Below, in pieces: positions 27,068 through 35,983 of a DNA stretch of 64,000 nucleotides. Both the position numbers and the translations under genes were made by a program. Source of the DNA: Mesorhizobium sp. WSM4311 (GTDB taxonomy: Bacteria; Pseudomonadota; Alphaproteobacteria; Rhizobiales; Rhizobiaceae). How positions within the stretch are numbered: position 1 is the stretch's first letter; the number at the start of each line of letters is the position of its first letter. The stretch lies in contig NZ_NSFV01000004.1 of NCBI RefSeq assembly GCF_002295115.1, forward strand, positions 310,001-374,000. The letters run 5' to 3'. A model generated the notes under the pieces. It did not search any database, had not been told where the DNA came from, and saw only the letters and a list, made by a program, of their open reading frames with translations.

Positions 27068-27105
27068 GTTTAGTAAAAATTGCATCACTAAACAAATTAC
27101 TAAAC
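27068..27105. promoter_or_regulatory. Probable operator cluster upstream of the sugar ABC operon
   Basis: GTTTAGT (27068-27074), ACTAAAC (27087-27093) and ACTAAAC (27099-27105) form an inverted pair and a direct pair spaced 12 bp. A further GTTTAG lies at 27131-27136. The sequence is AT-rich in contrast to its surroundings and sits 100-140 bp before the binding-protein gene, consistent with a repressor binding region. The regulator is not identified. Confidence 0.6.
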
Positions 27106-27205
27106 ATCTGCCGCGCTCCGGCGCCGCCATGTTTAGGCCTCTGAGGAGAGAGGTTGAGGCTCTTGAAACCGTCATCCGGGCGCGTTTCGCAAATGGGAGG
27201 AAGGC

Positions 27206-28537
27206 ATGAAATCGAGCTTGAAACTGGCGTTGGGACTGGCCTCGGCGATTGCAGCGTCGACAGCCGTCTCAAACGCCGCACACGCTGAAGACCTGACGCT
27301 TTGCTGGGCCGCGTGGGACCCGGCCAACGCACTCGTCGAACTGTCCAAGGATTTTACCAAGGAAACCGGCATCGGCATGAAATTCGAGTTCGTGCCGTGG
27401 ACCAACTATGCCGACCGCTTCCTCAACGAACTGAACTCGCACGGCAAATTGTGCGACCTGATCATCGGCGACAGCCAGTGGATCGGCGGCGCGGCCGAGA
27501 ACGGCCACTACGTCAAGCTGAACGACTTCTTCGACAAGGAGAAGATCAGCATGGACGACTTCGTGCCGGCGACCGTCGTCGGCTATTCGGAATGGCCGAA
27601 AAACACGCCGAACTACTGGGCGCTGCCGGCCATGGGCGACGTCGTCGGCTGGACCTATCGCAAGGACTGGTTCTCCAAGCCCGAGCTGCAGAAGGAATTC
27701 AAGGAAAAGTATGGCTGGGACCTCGGCCCGCCGGCCACTTTCGACCAGCTGAAACAGATCGCCGAATTCTTCCAGAAGCGGCAGATCGACGGCAAGACGG
27801 TCTATGGCGCCTCGATCTACACCGAGCGCGGCTCGGAAGGCATCACCATGGGCGCCATGGACGTGCTCTACAGCTACGGCTTCCAGTATGAGAACCCGAA
27901 GAAGCCCTACGAGATGGAAGGCTTCGTCAATTCCGAGAAATCGGTGAAGGGGCTGGAATTCTACAAGGCGCTCTATGATTGCTGCACGCCGCCCGGCGCC
28001 TCCAACAGCTATATGGGCGAAGGCGTCGATGCCTTCAAATCCGGACAGGTGGCTATGCACATGAACTTCGCCTTTACCTGGCCCGGCCTGCAGAAGGACG
28101 AGAATGTCGGCGGCGACAAGATCGGTTACTTCGTCAACCCGAAGGGACCCGACGGCGACCAGTTCGCCCAGCTCGGCGGCCAGGGCATCTCGGTGGTGTC
28201 CTATTCCGACAAGCACGAATCGGCGCTGAAATACATCAAGTGGTTCGCCAACAAGGACGTGCAGGCCAAGTGGTGGTCGCTCGGCGGCTATTCCTGCCTG
28301 AACGCCGTGGTGAAGGACCCGAAATTCCCCGCCAGCCAGCCCTACGCGCAGGCCTTCCTCGACTCGATGGCGATCGTGAAGGACTTCTGGGCCGAGCCGA
28401 GCTACGCGCCTTTGCTGCAGGCCTCGCAGAAGCGCTTCCATGACTATGTCGTCGCCGGCCAGGGTTCGGCCAAGGATGCACTCGACGGCCTGGTCAAGGA
28501 CTGGACCCAGGTGTTCCAGGACGATGGCAAGATGTAA
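27206..28537 (+). CDS. Carbohydrate ABC transporter substrate-binding protein
   Basis: A 443-residue periplasmic protein with a signal peptide (MKSSLKLALGLASAIAASTAVSNAAHA, cleavage near residue 27) and the extracellular solute-binding type 1 fold (LTLCWAAWDPANALVELSKDF; KEKYGWDLGPPATFDQLKQIAEFF). ATG 27206 follows GGGAGGAAGGC. It heads the operon that continues through two permeases, two ATPases and dihydroxyacetone kinase genes. The ligand is therefore probably a polyol or ketose, by inference only. Confidence 0.9.
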   Translation: MKSSLKLALGLASAIAASTAVSNAAHAEDLTLCWAAWDPANALVELSKDFTKETGIGMKFEFVPWTNYADRFLNELNSHGKLCDLIIGDSQWIGGAAENGHYVKLNDFFDKEKISMDDFVPATVVGYSEWPKNTPNYWALPAMGDVVGWTYRKDWFSKPELQKEFKEKYGWDLGPPATFDQLKQIAEFFQKRQIDGKTVYGASIYTERGSEGITMGAMDVLYSYGFQYENPKKPYEMEGFVNSEKSVKGLEFYKALYDCCTPPGASNSYMGEGVDAFKSGQVAMHMNFAFTWPGLQKDENVGGDKIGYFVNPKGPDGDQFAQLGGQGISVVSYSDKHESALKYIKWFANKDVQAKWWSLGGYSCLNAVVKDPKFPASQPYAQAFLDSMAIVKDFWAEPSYAPLLQASQKRFHDYVVAGQGSAKDALDGLVKDWTQVFQDDGKM

Positions 28538-28557
28538 CCGGGGCAAGATGTAACCGG
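28526..28557. repeat. Exact tandem 16-bp duplication at the end of the binding-protein gene
   Basis: GGCAAGATGTAACCGG occurs twice back to back (28526-28541 and 28542-28557). The first copy contains the TAA stop (28535-28537), so the stop region is duplicated. It looks like a slippage product and has no effect on the protein. Confidence 0.9.
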
Positions 28558-28578
28558 CTCCTCCCGAGCCAGACCGAC

Positions 28579-28608
28579 GCGTCCCGTGCCACCCTTGGCA
28601 CGGGACGC
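28579..28608 (+). terminator. Intercistronic hairpin (attenuator or mRNA stabiliser)
   Basis: GCGTCCCGTGCC (28579-28590) pairs perfectly with GGCACGGGACGC (28597-28608) around a 6-nt loop. No T-run follows. A strong stem between a binding-protein gene and its permease genes is usual in ABC operons and keeps the binding protein in excess. Confidence 0.8.
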
Positions 28609-28663
28609 AGTTCAGATAAATTCCATCACAGAGACGACCCAAGTGACCGAAGCAGGACTGACC

Positions 28664-29611
28664 ATGCTCAATCGGACCGCGGAGAACGTTGCCCGGGCGA
28701 CCCCGGAACCGTTGGCTCGCAAGGTCCGGGGCATCAGCGACAAGGGCCTCGCCTGGCTGTTCATTTCGCCGACGATCCTGTTGCTGCTGGCCATCAACAT
28801 CTTCCCGCTGTTCTGGGCGATCTACCTATCCTTCACCAACTTCCGGGCCAACCGGCCGAACGAAGTGGTGAAGAATCTCGGCTTTGCCAACTATCAGCGC
28901 ATCCTCGGCGACCAGGACATCTGGATCGCCATGCAGACGACGGCGCATTTCGTGTTCTGGACCATCCTGTTGCAGACGCTGATCGGCTTCACCCTGGCCT
29001 GGCTGATCGACCGGAAATTCCGCGGCCACGCCTTCTGGACGACGCTGATCCTGGTGCCGATGATGCTGTCGCCGGCGGTGGTCGGCAATTTCTGGCGCTT
29101 CCTCTACGAGCCGCAGATCGGCCTGTTCTCCTATGTCATCTCGTTCGTCAGCGGCATCCCGCCGACAAGCATCCAGATGCTTTCCAACGTGTCGCTGGCG
29201 CCATGGTCGATCATCATCGTCGATACCTGGATGTGGACGCCCTACGTGATGCTTATCTGCCTCGCCGGGCTGCGCTCCATCCCCGAATACATCTATGAGG
29301 CGGCCGAGGTCGACCGCGCGTCCAACTGGCGGCAATTCTGGTCGATCACGCTGCCGATGGCGCTGCCCTTCATCATGCTGGCGGTGCTGTTTCGCGGCAT
29401 CGAGAACTTCAAGATGTTCGACATGGTCAACCTGCTGACCGGCGGCGGGCCGGGCTCGACCACCGAGGTCGCCTCGATCACGCTGAAGCGGCAGGCTTTC
29501 GAGAGCTGGCGCACCGGCTATTCCTCGGCCTTCGCCATCATCCTGTTCGTGGCGGTGTTCGGGCTGGCCAACATCTACGTCAAGGCGCTCAACAAGGTGA
29601 AGCAGAGATGA
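28664..29611 (+). CDS. Sugar ABC transporter permease 1 (MalF-like)
   Basis: A 315-residue inner-membrane permease with six main helices. The EAA loop motif is EAAEVDRASNWRQFWSITLPMALP, which docks on the ATPases. ATG 28664 (after GCAGGACTGACC) is preferred; an upstream GTG at 28643 is possible. The next permease overlaps its stop by 4 bp. Confidence 0.9.
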   Translation: MLNRTAENVARATPEPLARKVRGISDKGLAWLFISPTILLLLAINIFPLFWAIYLSFTNFRANRPNEVVKNLGFANYQRILGDQDIWIAMQTTAHFVFWTILLQTLIGFTLAWLIDRKFRGHAFWTTLILVPMMLSPAVVGNFWRFLYEPQIGLFSYVISFVSGIPPTSIQMLSNVSLAPWSIIIVDTWMWTPYVMLICLAGLRSIPEYIYEAAEVDRASNWRQFWSITLPMALPFIMLAVLFRGIENFKMFDMVNLLTGGGPGSTTEVASITLKRQAFESWRTGYSSAFAIILFVAVFGLANIYVKALNKVKQR

Positions 29612-30558
29612 GCCTGACCACTGCCCATTCGGTCGTCGCACCGTCAGCGAATTCGAAGCGCATCGCCGGCGCGATCATCATCGCCTACGCGCTGATCTCG
29701 ATCGTGCCGCTGTTGTGGATCTTCGCCACCAGCTTCAAGACGCCGCCGGATTCGATCGCCTATCCGCCAAAAATCGTGTTCCAGCCGAGCATCGAAGGCT
29801 ATTGCAACCTGTTCACGACGCGGACGCGGCAGACGCCGGAATACATCAACTCGCTGGGGCCGGCGACCGGCTTCTGCGACGAGACCGTGCGCAAGCGCAA
29901 CATGGTGATCGCCGGCCCGTCCAACTTCCTGCCGCGCTTCCTCAACTCGCTGATCATCGCCTTCGGCTCGACCTTCTGCGCGGTCTTTCTCGGCACGCTG
30001 TCGGCCTATGGTTTCTCGCGCTTCAAGGTTCCGCTCGCCGACGACCTTCTGTTCTTCATCCTGTCGACCCGCTTCATGCCCCCGATCGCGGTCGCCATTC
30101 CGATCTACCTGATGTACCGCGAGCTCGGCCTGTCGGACACCGCGCTCGGCATGATCCTGCTCTACACGGCGGTCAACGTGTCGCTGGCGGTGTGGCTCTT
30201 GAAAGGCTTCATCGACGAGATCCCGCGCGAATATGAGGAAGCGGCGATGATCGACGGCTACACGCGGCTGCAGGCCTTCTGGCGCACCGTGCTGCCGCAG
30301 GCGACCACCGGCATTGCCGCGACCGCGATCTTCTGCCTGATCTTCGCCTGGAACGAATATGCCTTCGCGGCACTCTTGACCTCGGGCACGGCCCAGACCG
30401 CGCCGCCCTTCATCCCGACCATCATCGGCGAAGGCGGCCAGGACTGGCCGGCTGTGGCGGCCGGCACGACGATCTTCCTGGTGCCGATCCTGGTTTTCAC
30501 TATCCTGCTTCGCAAGCAATTGCTGCGCGGCATCACCTTCGGCGCGGTACGCAAATGA
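29608..30558 (+). CDS. Sugar ABC transporter permease 2 (MalG-like)
   Basis: A 316-residue permease. The EAA loop is EEAAMIDGYTRLQAFWRTVLPQATTG. The periplasmic loop near residues 60-110 is longer than usual (TRTRQTPEYINSLGPATGFCDETVRKRN). It overlaps both neighbours by 4 bp (ATGA), indicating translational coupling. Confidence 0.9.
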   Translation: MSLTTAHSVVAPSANSKRIAGAIIIAYALISIVPLLWIFATSFKTPPDSIAYPPKIVFQPSIEGYCNLFTTRTRQTPEYINSLGPATGFCDETVRKRNMVIAGPSNFLPRFLNSLIIAFGSTFCAVFLGTLSAYGFSRFKVPLADDLLFFILSTRFMPPIAVAIPIYLMYRELGLSDTALGMILLYTAVNVSLAVWLLKGFIDEIPREYEEAAMIDGYTRLQAFWRTVLPQATTGIAATAIFCLIFAWNEYAFAALLTSGTAQTAPPFIPTIIGEGGQDWPAVAAGTTIFLVPILVFTILLRKQLLRGITFGAVRK

Positions 30559-30761
30559 GCATGACCAATCCCGTCAAACGCAAATCGCGCTGGCCGGCCT
30601 GGGCGCGGCGCGGCCTGATGGAAAACATCGCGACCGCACTGATCGCCATCGGTTTCCTGATGCTGTTCCAGCCTTTCGCGCTGTCGCTCTACACCTATTC
30701 CTTCATCACCATGCTCGCCGGCACCGTGATGTTCATCATCGTCTCGAAGTTCCCGGAATAA
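30555..30761 (+). CDS. Small membrane protein of the ABC operon (68 aa)
   Basis: Two predicted membrane helices (about residues 22-42 and 46-64) after a basic N-terminus. Coupled to permease 2 by ATGA overlap and 2 bp before the first ATPase. Small membrane proteins also occur in the related rhizobial glycerol ABC operon, though in another family. It may be an accessory subunit; function unknown. Confidence 0.7.
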   Translation: MSMTNPVKRKSRWPAWARRGLMENIATALIAIGFLMLFQPFALSLYTYSFITMLAGTVMFIIVSKFPE

Positions 30762-30763
30762 TC

Positions 30764-31876
30764 ATGGCCGAGATCCGTGTTCAGCACCTGAGAAAGGCCT
30801 TCGGCGATTTCGTCGCCGTGCAGGATTCCAACTTCCTCGTCGAGGATGGCGAGTTCTTCGTCATGCTCGGGCCGTCGGGCTGCGGCAAGACGACGACACT
30901 GCGCATGATCGCCGGGCTCGAACTACCGACCGGCGGCCAGATCCTGCTCGGCGGCGAGGACGTCACCATGCTGCGGGCACGCGAGCGCGACATCGCTTTC
31001 GTCTTCCAACTGTTCGCGCTCTATCCGCATATGAATGTGCGCAAGAACATCGGCTTTCCACTGCTGGCGCAGGGCATGCCGTCGGCCGAAATCCGCGCGC
31101 GCGTCGAAGAGACGGCAAAACTCCTGCGCATCGACCATCTGCTCAACAAGTCGGTCTCCGGCCTTGCCGGCGGCGACCGTCAGCGCGTGGCGCTTGGGCG
31201 CGCCATCGTGCGGCGGCCGAAATGTTTTTTGATGGACGAGCCGCTCGGCACCTTGGACACCGAATTCCGCGACCTCATGGTCCATGAACTGCGCGAACTG
31301 CACAACCGCATCCACGCCACCACCGTCTATGTCACGCATGACCAGATGGAGGCGATGTCGATGGCCGACAAGATCGCTGTGATGAACCACGGCGTCATCG
31401 AGCAGTTCGGCACACCGCGCGAAATCTACGACCGCCCGGCGACCATGTTCGTCGCCGACTTCATCGGCTCGCCGTCGATGAATTTTCTGGGCTTCGGCGG
31501 CGGGCTCGCCAAAGGCGCGAAGGAAATCGTCGTCCAGGGCGCGAAGGTCGCGGTGCCGGAGGTGCGCGAGGATATCGCGCCGGCCGACATGGCGCTCGGC
31601 ATCCGGCCCGAACATATCCGTTTCGACGACACTTCCAAGCTGCGCGGCGCCATCTACGGCACCGAATATCTCGGCACCACGCAGATCGTCGCGGTGGAAA
31701 CGGCCGACGGCATCATCAAGGCGCGGGTGCCGGCCGAAATCCGGCTCAATGCCGGCGATCATGTCGGCCTGGCCCTGAACAGCGCCCGGCTGTCGCTGTT
31801 CGACAAGGGATCGGGCCGCGCGGTGAGAACCGCGGTCCACGACACCGCCTCTCAGGGGAGAGCGCAGCATGGCTGA
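30764..31876 (+). CDS. Sugar ABC transporter ATPase 1
   Basis: A 370-residue UgpC/MalK-type ATPase. Walker A GPSGCGKTT, Walker B CFLMDEP, Q loop VFQLFALYPHM, and a C-terminal TOBE-like regulatory domain. Its signature is VSGLAGGDRQRVALGRA rather than canonical LSGGQ, so hydrolytic symmetry with the partner may be reduced. D-loop GTLDTEF differs from the usual SNLDAKL. It overlaps the second ATPase by 8 bp. Confidence 0.92.
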   Translation: MAEIRVQHLRKAFGDFVAVQDSNFLVEDGEFFVMLGPSGCGKTTTLRMIAGLELPTGGQILLGGEDVTMLRARERDIAFVFQLFALYPHMNVRKNIGFPLLAQGMPSAEIRARVEETAKLLRIDHLLNKSVSGLAGGDRQRVALGRAIVRRPKCFLMDEPLGTLDTEFRDLMVHELRELHNRIHATTVYVTHDQMEAMSMADKIAVMNHGVIEQFGTPREIYDRPATMFVADFIGSPSMNFLGFGGGLAKGAKEIVVQGAKVAVPEVREDIAPADMALGIRPEHIRFDDTSKLRGAIYGTEYLGTTQIVAVETADGIIKARVPAEIRLNAGDHVGLALNSARLSLFDKGSGRAVRTAVHDTASQGRAQHG

Positions 31877-32882
31877 CGTGCACATCAAGAACGTGACCAA
31901 GAGCTTTGACGAGCATGTCGCCGTCAACGGTCTCGACCTGCATATAGCGGACGGCGAATTCGTCGTGCTGCTCGGGCCGACCGGGGCCGGCAAGACGACG
32001 ACGCTGCGGCTGATCGCCGGGCTGGAACGGCCGGACAGCGGCACGATCGAGATCGGCGGCCAAAATGCGACGACGCTGTCGCCGGCCGAGCGCGACACGG
32101 CCTTCGTGTTCCAGCAGTACTCGCTCTATCCACATCTGTCGGTCTACGACAATCTCGCCTTCCCGCTGCGCTCGCCGGCGCGCAAAATCCCGGAGGACCA
32201 GATCCGCCGGCGGGTCGAGGACGTGGCGAAGATGGTGCGCATCCATCACAAGCTCGCCAACCGCTCGACCAAACTTTCGGGCGGCGAAATGCAGCGCGTC
32301 GCCATCGGCCGCGCCTTGGTGCGCAAACCGGCGATCTATCTGATGGACGAGCCGCTGTCGTCGCTCGACGCCAAGCTGCGCGCGGATCTGCGGCTGGAGC
32401 TGAAACGCATCCAGTCCGAACTCGGCGCCACCATGCTCTATGTTACGCACGACCAGATCGAGGCGATGACCATGGCCGACCGCATCGGCATCCTCGCCGA
32501 CGGCGTGCTGGTGCAGATCGGGTCGCCGCGAACCATCTATTCGGAGCCGGCAAACCTGCATGTCGCGGCAAGGCTCGGCCAGCCAGCGATCAATCTTCTG
32601 CCGACCGGCCTGCTGCCCGACGGCGGTGCGCCGGCCGGCACCAGGACGATCGGCGCGCGCACCGAACATCTGACGATCGAGAAAGCGATGAATGGCCATG
32701 CCGACGGCGTCGTCGACTGGGTCGAGCATCTCGGCGACCAGAACCATCTGCATGTGACGGTCGGGCCGAAGAAGCTGGTGACGCTGACCGACCCGGACAC
32801 CGATCTGTCGCAAGGCGACAAGGTGGTGATCCGCTACCGCTCGCCACTCTATTTCGGCGCCGATGGACAAAGATTGATGTGA
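31869..32882 (+). CDS. Sugar ABC transporter ATPase 2
   Basis: A 337-residue ATPase with canonical motifs: Walker A GPTGAGKTT, signature LSGGEMQRVAIGRA, Walker B IYLMDEPLSSLDAKL, H-loop VTHDQIEAM. Two distinct ATPase genes per importer is the same arrangement as the rhizobial glycerol importer GlpSTPQV. They probably form a heterodimer with ATPase 1. Confidence 0.93.
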   Translation: MADVHIKNVTKSFDEHVAVNGLDLHIADGEFVVLLGPTGAGKTTTLRLIAGLERPDSGTIEIGGQNATTLSPAERDTAFVFQQYSLYPHLSVYDNLAFPLRSPARKIPEDQIRRRVEDVAKMVRIHHKLANRSTKLSGGEMQRVAIGRALVRKPAIYLMDEPLSSLDAKLRADLRLELKRIQSELGATMLYVTHDQIEAMTMADRIGILADGVLVQIGSPRTIYSEPANLHVAARLGQPAINLLPTGLLPDGGAPAGTRTIGARTEHLTIEKAMNGHADGVVDWVEHLGDQNHLHVTVGPKKLVTLTDPDTDLSQGDKVVIRYRSPLYFGADGQRLM

Positions 32883-32955
32883 ATGGTTTCGGTGTTTCCC
32901 CACCAAAGGGACAATGCCTCCTCCGATTGACGATCGCGAATACGGGACGAATTCG

Positions 32956-34599
32956 ATGAAGCACTTTTTCAACCGCAGGGAAACGATCGTCACCGAGGCG
33001 CTGGACGGCCTGTTGCGCACCATCGGCTCGGGCGATCTCGCGCGCCTCGACGGCTATCCCGAGATCAAGGTCGTGCTGCGCGCCGACTGGGACAAGTCGA
33101 AGGTCAGCGTCGTCTCCGGCGGCGGCGCCGGGCATGAGCCTTCGCATGCAGGCTTTGTCGGCAAGGGCATGCTGACGGCGGCGGTCTCCGGCGAGATCTT
33201 CGCCTCGCCGAGCGTCGAGGCGGTGCTGGCGGGGATCCGCGCGGTCACCGGCCCGGCCGGCTGCCTGCTGATCGTCAAGAACTATACCGGCGACCGGCTC
33301 AATTTCGGCCTGGCGGCGGAGAAGGCGCGCGCCGAGGGCTTTCGCGTCGAGATGGTGATTGTTGCCGACGACATAGCCTTGCCTGACATCAACCAGCCGC
33401 GCGGCGTCGCCGGCACGCTGTTCGTGCACAAGATTTCAGGCCATCTGTCGGAGGCCGGCCATGATCTTTCCGAGATCGCGGCAGCGGCGCGGGCGGCGGC
33501 AAAGGATATCGTATCGCTCGGAATGTCGCTGTCCTCCTGTTCCATCCCCGGCCAGCCGCATGAAGACAGGTTTGGCGCGGACGACGGCGAACTTGGCCTG
33601 GGCATTCATGGCGAGCCGGGCGTCGAGCGGATTGCCTTGCAAAGCGTCGACAGGCTGGTCGCGATCATGGCGGAGCGCCTCGCTGCTGGGCTCGACCCGA
33701 AGGCGAGCCATGCCTTGCTGATCAACAATCTCGGCGCGGTGCCTCCGCTCGAAATGTCGCTGATTGCCAATGCGGTGCTGGCCTCGCCACTGGCCAAGAC
33801 GGTCAAGCTGACGATCGGCCCGGGGCCGCTGATGACGGCGCTCAACATGAACGGCTTCTCGCTGTCGCTGATCCGGCTCGATACGGCGCGTGAAGCCGCC
33901 CTGCTGGCGCCGGTCGGTCCGCATGCCTGGATGCCGGCCAAGCCGGTCGCGGCGCCTGTCATCGTGCCGATGGCGAAAGCAGCCGGACAAAGCGCTGCGC
34001 ACAAGGCCAGCCAGCATGCTGGCACCAGGCGCCTGATCGTCACGGTCTGCGAAAGACTGATCTCGCTCGAGGCGTCATTGAACGGGCTCGACGCCAAGGC
34101 GGGCGACGGCGACACCGGCTCGACGGTGGCGACCGGCGCGCGCTGCGTCCTCGATCGGCTCGACACGCTGCCGCTTGCCAACCCCGCTGCGACGCTTGGC
34201 GCGATAGGCGACATATTGAGCGCGTCGATGGGTGGTTCCAGCGGGGTGCTGCTGTCGATCTTCTTCACGGCGGCGGCGCAGGCCCTCGGCGGCGGGGACA
34301 GTTTGTCCAAGGCGCTGCTTGCCGGACTTGAGCGGATGATCTTCTACGGCGGCGCCAGACCGGGTGATCGCACCATGGTCGATGCGCTGGAGCCCGCGCT
34401 GAAGGCACTTGATGCCGATGGTCTGGAGGAGGCAGCAACAGCGGCGAGGCGTGGTGCCGAGGCCACGGCCGCCATGGAGAAGGCGAAGGCCGGACGGTCG
34501 GCCTATGTCGGCACCAAATTGCAAGGCGTGGTGGACCCCGGTGCCCATGCGGTGGCCGAGGTGTTTTCGGCCGCCGCCACGCTGCTCGTCACAGCCTGA
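32956..34599 (+). CDS. Dihydroxyacetone kinase, ATP-type, fused DhaK-DhaL
   Basis: A 547-residue protein. The DhaK domain (1-330) has SGGGAGHEPSHAGFVG and the substrate-binding His in LGIHGEPG. The DhaL domain (from about 360) has LDAKAGDGDTGSTVATGA, with Asp residues that hold Mg-ATP, and SMGGSSGVL. Single-chain DhaK-DhaL enzymes use ATP directly and phosphorylate dihydroxyacetone or related ketoses (for example erythrulose). ATG 32956 follows ACGGGACGAATTCG; the upstream in-frame ATG at 32914 is less likely. Confidence 0.92.
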   Translation: MKHFFNRRETIVTEALDGLLRTIGSGDLARLDGYPEIKVVLRADWDKSKVSVVSGGGAGHEPSHAGFVGKGMLTAAVSGEIFASPSVEAVLAGIRAVTGPAGCLLIVKNYTGDRLNFGLAAEKARAEGFRVEMVIVADDIALPDINQPRGVAGTLFVHKISGHLSEAGHDLSEIAAAARAAAKDIVSLGMSLSSCSIPGQPHEDRFGADDGELGLGIHGEPGVERIALQSVDRLVAIMAERLAAGLDPKASHALLINNLGAVPPLEMSLIANAVLASPLAKTVKLTIGPGPLMTALNMNGFSLSLIRLDTAREAALLAPVGPHAWMPAKPVAAPVIVPMAKAAGQSAAHKASQHAGTRRLIVTVCERLISLEASLNGLDAKAGDGDTGSTVATGARCVLDRLDTLPLANPAATLGAIGDILSASMGGSSGVLLSIFFTAAAQALGGGDSLSKALLAGLERMIFYGGARPGDRTMVDALEPALKALDADGLEEAATAARRGAEATAAMEKAKAGRSAYVGTKLQGVVDPGAHAVAEVFSAAATLLVTA

Positions 34600-34602
34600 C
34601 GC

Positions 34603-35274
34603 ATGCACCAGTTGTCGAATGACCGTTCTTTCGCTACTGCCGGCAAAGTGGAAACCGGGATTTTGGGCGATATGGCGGCGTTGCACCTTGCCAGGCTGAT
34701 CGCGGTGGCCGCCGATACGATTGCCGCTCACGCCGAGGAATTGACGGCGCTCGACCAGGCGATCGGCGACGGCGACCATGGGCTGAACATGAAGCGCGGC
34801 TTCGAGGCCGTGCGAGCCGAGGCCGATGCGTTCGCCGCAAAGCCGTTGCCTGACGCCCTGAAAGCGATCGGAACCAAGCTGGTGATGACGGTGGGCGGCG
34901 CTTCGGGTCCCTTGTTCGGCACGCTGTTCATGGCCTTGGGCAAGGAGATCGCGGCGGACCCCGATCGCAAAAACCTGGCCGCTGCCTTCGGCAAGGCTGT
35001 CGAAGCCGTGGCCGCTCGCGGCAAGTCGCAGATCGGACAAAAAACCATGCTCGATGTGCTGCAGCCGGTGCATGACGCCTTGGCCGGGGACAAGACGGCG
35101 GCTGAGATCGCCGACATCGCCGACGCCGCCGCCGAAGCGACGGTGCCGATGAAGGCGCTGCGCGGTCGCGCCTCGTTCCTTGGCGAGCGCTCGATCGGCC
35201 ATATGGATGCCGGCGCGCGCTCAACCGCGCTGCTGGTGCGCTCGGTGGGGCAAGCGATCGGGGAAAGTGCATGA
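34603..35274 (+). CDS. dhaL: Dihydroxyacetone kinase subunit DhaL (PTS-type)
   Basis: A 223-residue ADP-binding subunit. ALDQAIGDGDHGLNMKRG is the Asp-rich Mg-nucleotide motif, and VGGASGPLFGTLF and LRGRASFLGERSIGHMDAGARST are conserved. In PTS-type kinases DhaL carries tightly bound ADP that is recharged by DhaM and passes phosphate to dihydroxyacetone on DhaK. Its partner DhaK is at 38068. It is about 10 residues longer at the N-terminus than typical DhaL. Confidence 0.93.
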   Translation: MHQLSNDRSFATAGKVETGILGDMAALHLARLIAVAADTIAAHAEELTALDQAIGDGDHGLNMKRGFEAVRAEADAFAAKPLPDALKAIGTKLVMTVGGASGPLFGTLFMALGKEIAADPDRKNLAAAFGKAVEAVAARGKSQIGQKTMLDVLQPVHDALAGDKTAAEIADIADAAAEATVPMKALRGRASFLGERSIGHMDAGARSTALLVRSVGQAIGESA

Positions 35275-35660
35275 GCAATGTCGGGATCGTGATCGTGTCG
35301 CATTCGCCGCTGGTCGCGGAGGGCACGGCCGACATGGTACGCCAGATGGTGGGCGACGAAGTGCCGCTTGCATGGTGCGGCGGAAACGGCCATGGCGGGC
35401 TCGGCACCAATGTCGAGGCGATCATGGGCGCCATCGACAAGGCCTGGTCGGAAGCCGGTGTCGCCATCCTTGTCGATCTCGGCGGCGCCGAGACCAACTC
35501 GGAAATGGCGGTGGAGATGATCGGCGAGCCGCGTGCGCAGAAGATCATCGTGTGCAACGCGCCGATCGTCGAGGGCGCGGTGATGGCCGCGACCGAATCC
35601 TCCGGCGGCGCTTCACTGAAGGAAGTGGTGGCGACGGCGCACGAATTGTCGCCGTCGTGA
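35271..35660 (+). CDS. dhaM: PTS EIIA-like phosphotransferase DhaM (single domain)
   Basis: A 129-residue mannose-type EIIA domain. GIVIVSHSPLVAEG carries the active His near the N-terminus; AILVDLGGAETNSEMA is conserved in DhaM. In E. coli DhaM is fused to HPr and an enzyme I part. Here these are separate genes immediately downstream. It overlaps dhaL by 4 bp. Confidence 0.93.
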   Translation: MSNVGIVIVSHSPLVAEGTADMVRQMVGDEVPLAWCGGNGHGGLGTNVEAIMGAIDKAWSEAGVAILVDLGGAETNSEMAVEMIGEPRAQKIIVCNAPIVEGAVMAATESSGGASLKEVVATAHELSPS

Positions 35661-35680
35661 GTAAACGGGATTTCTGAAAA

Positions 35681-35983
35681 ATGTCCGCAGCCGCCGAAGC
35701 GACCGTCCTGATCACCCACGATGTGGGGCTGCACGCGCGCCCGTCGGTGAAGTTCACCAAGCTGGCCAAGACCTTTGCCGCCGACGTGGAAATCGCGCTG
35801 GCCGCCAACGGGCCGTGGTTCGACGCCAAGAGCATCGTCAAGGTGATGGCAGCCAAGGCGCCGAAGGGCACGGTGCTGCACATCAGGGCCAGGGGCAACG
35901 GCGCCGATGATGCGGTGCGCGCACTGATCGAGCTGGTGCAGCGCGACTTCGACGAGGACGCCGGTCATGTCCGCTCGGCGTGA
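35681..35983 (+). CDS. HPr family phosphocarrier
   Basis: A 100-residue HPr with the phosphorylation site THDVGLHARPSVKF (His about residue 17) and AKSIVKVMA, matching the Ser46 region. It would relay phosphate from enzyme I to DhaM. It has a slightly extended C-terminus. Its last bases overlap the next gene's GTG start by 4 bp. Confidence 0.93.
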   Translation: MSAAAEATVLITHDVGLHARPSVKFTKLAKTFAADVEIALAANGPWFDAKSIVKVMAAKAPKGTVLHIRARGNGADDAVRALIELVQRDFDEDAGHVRSA

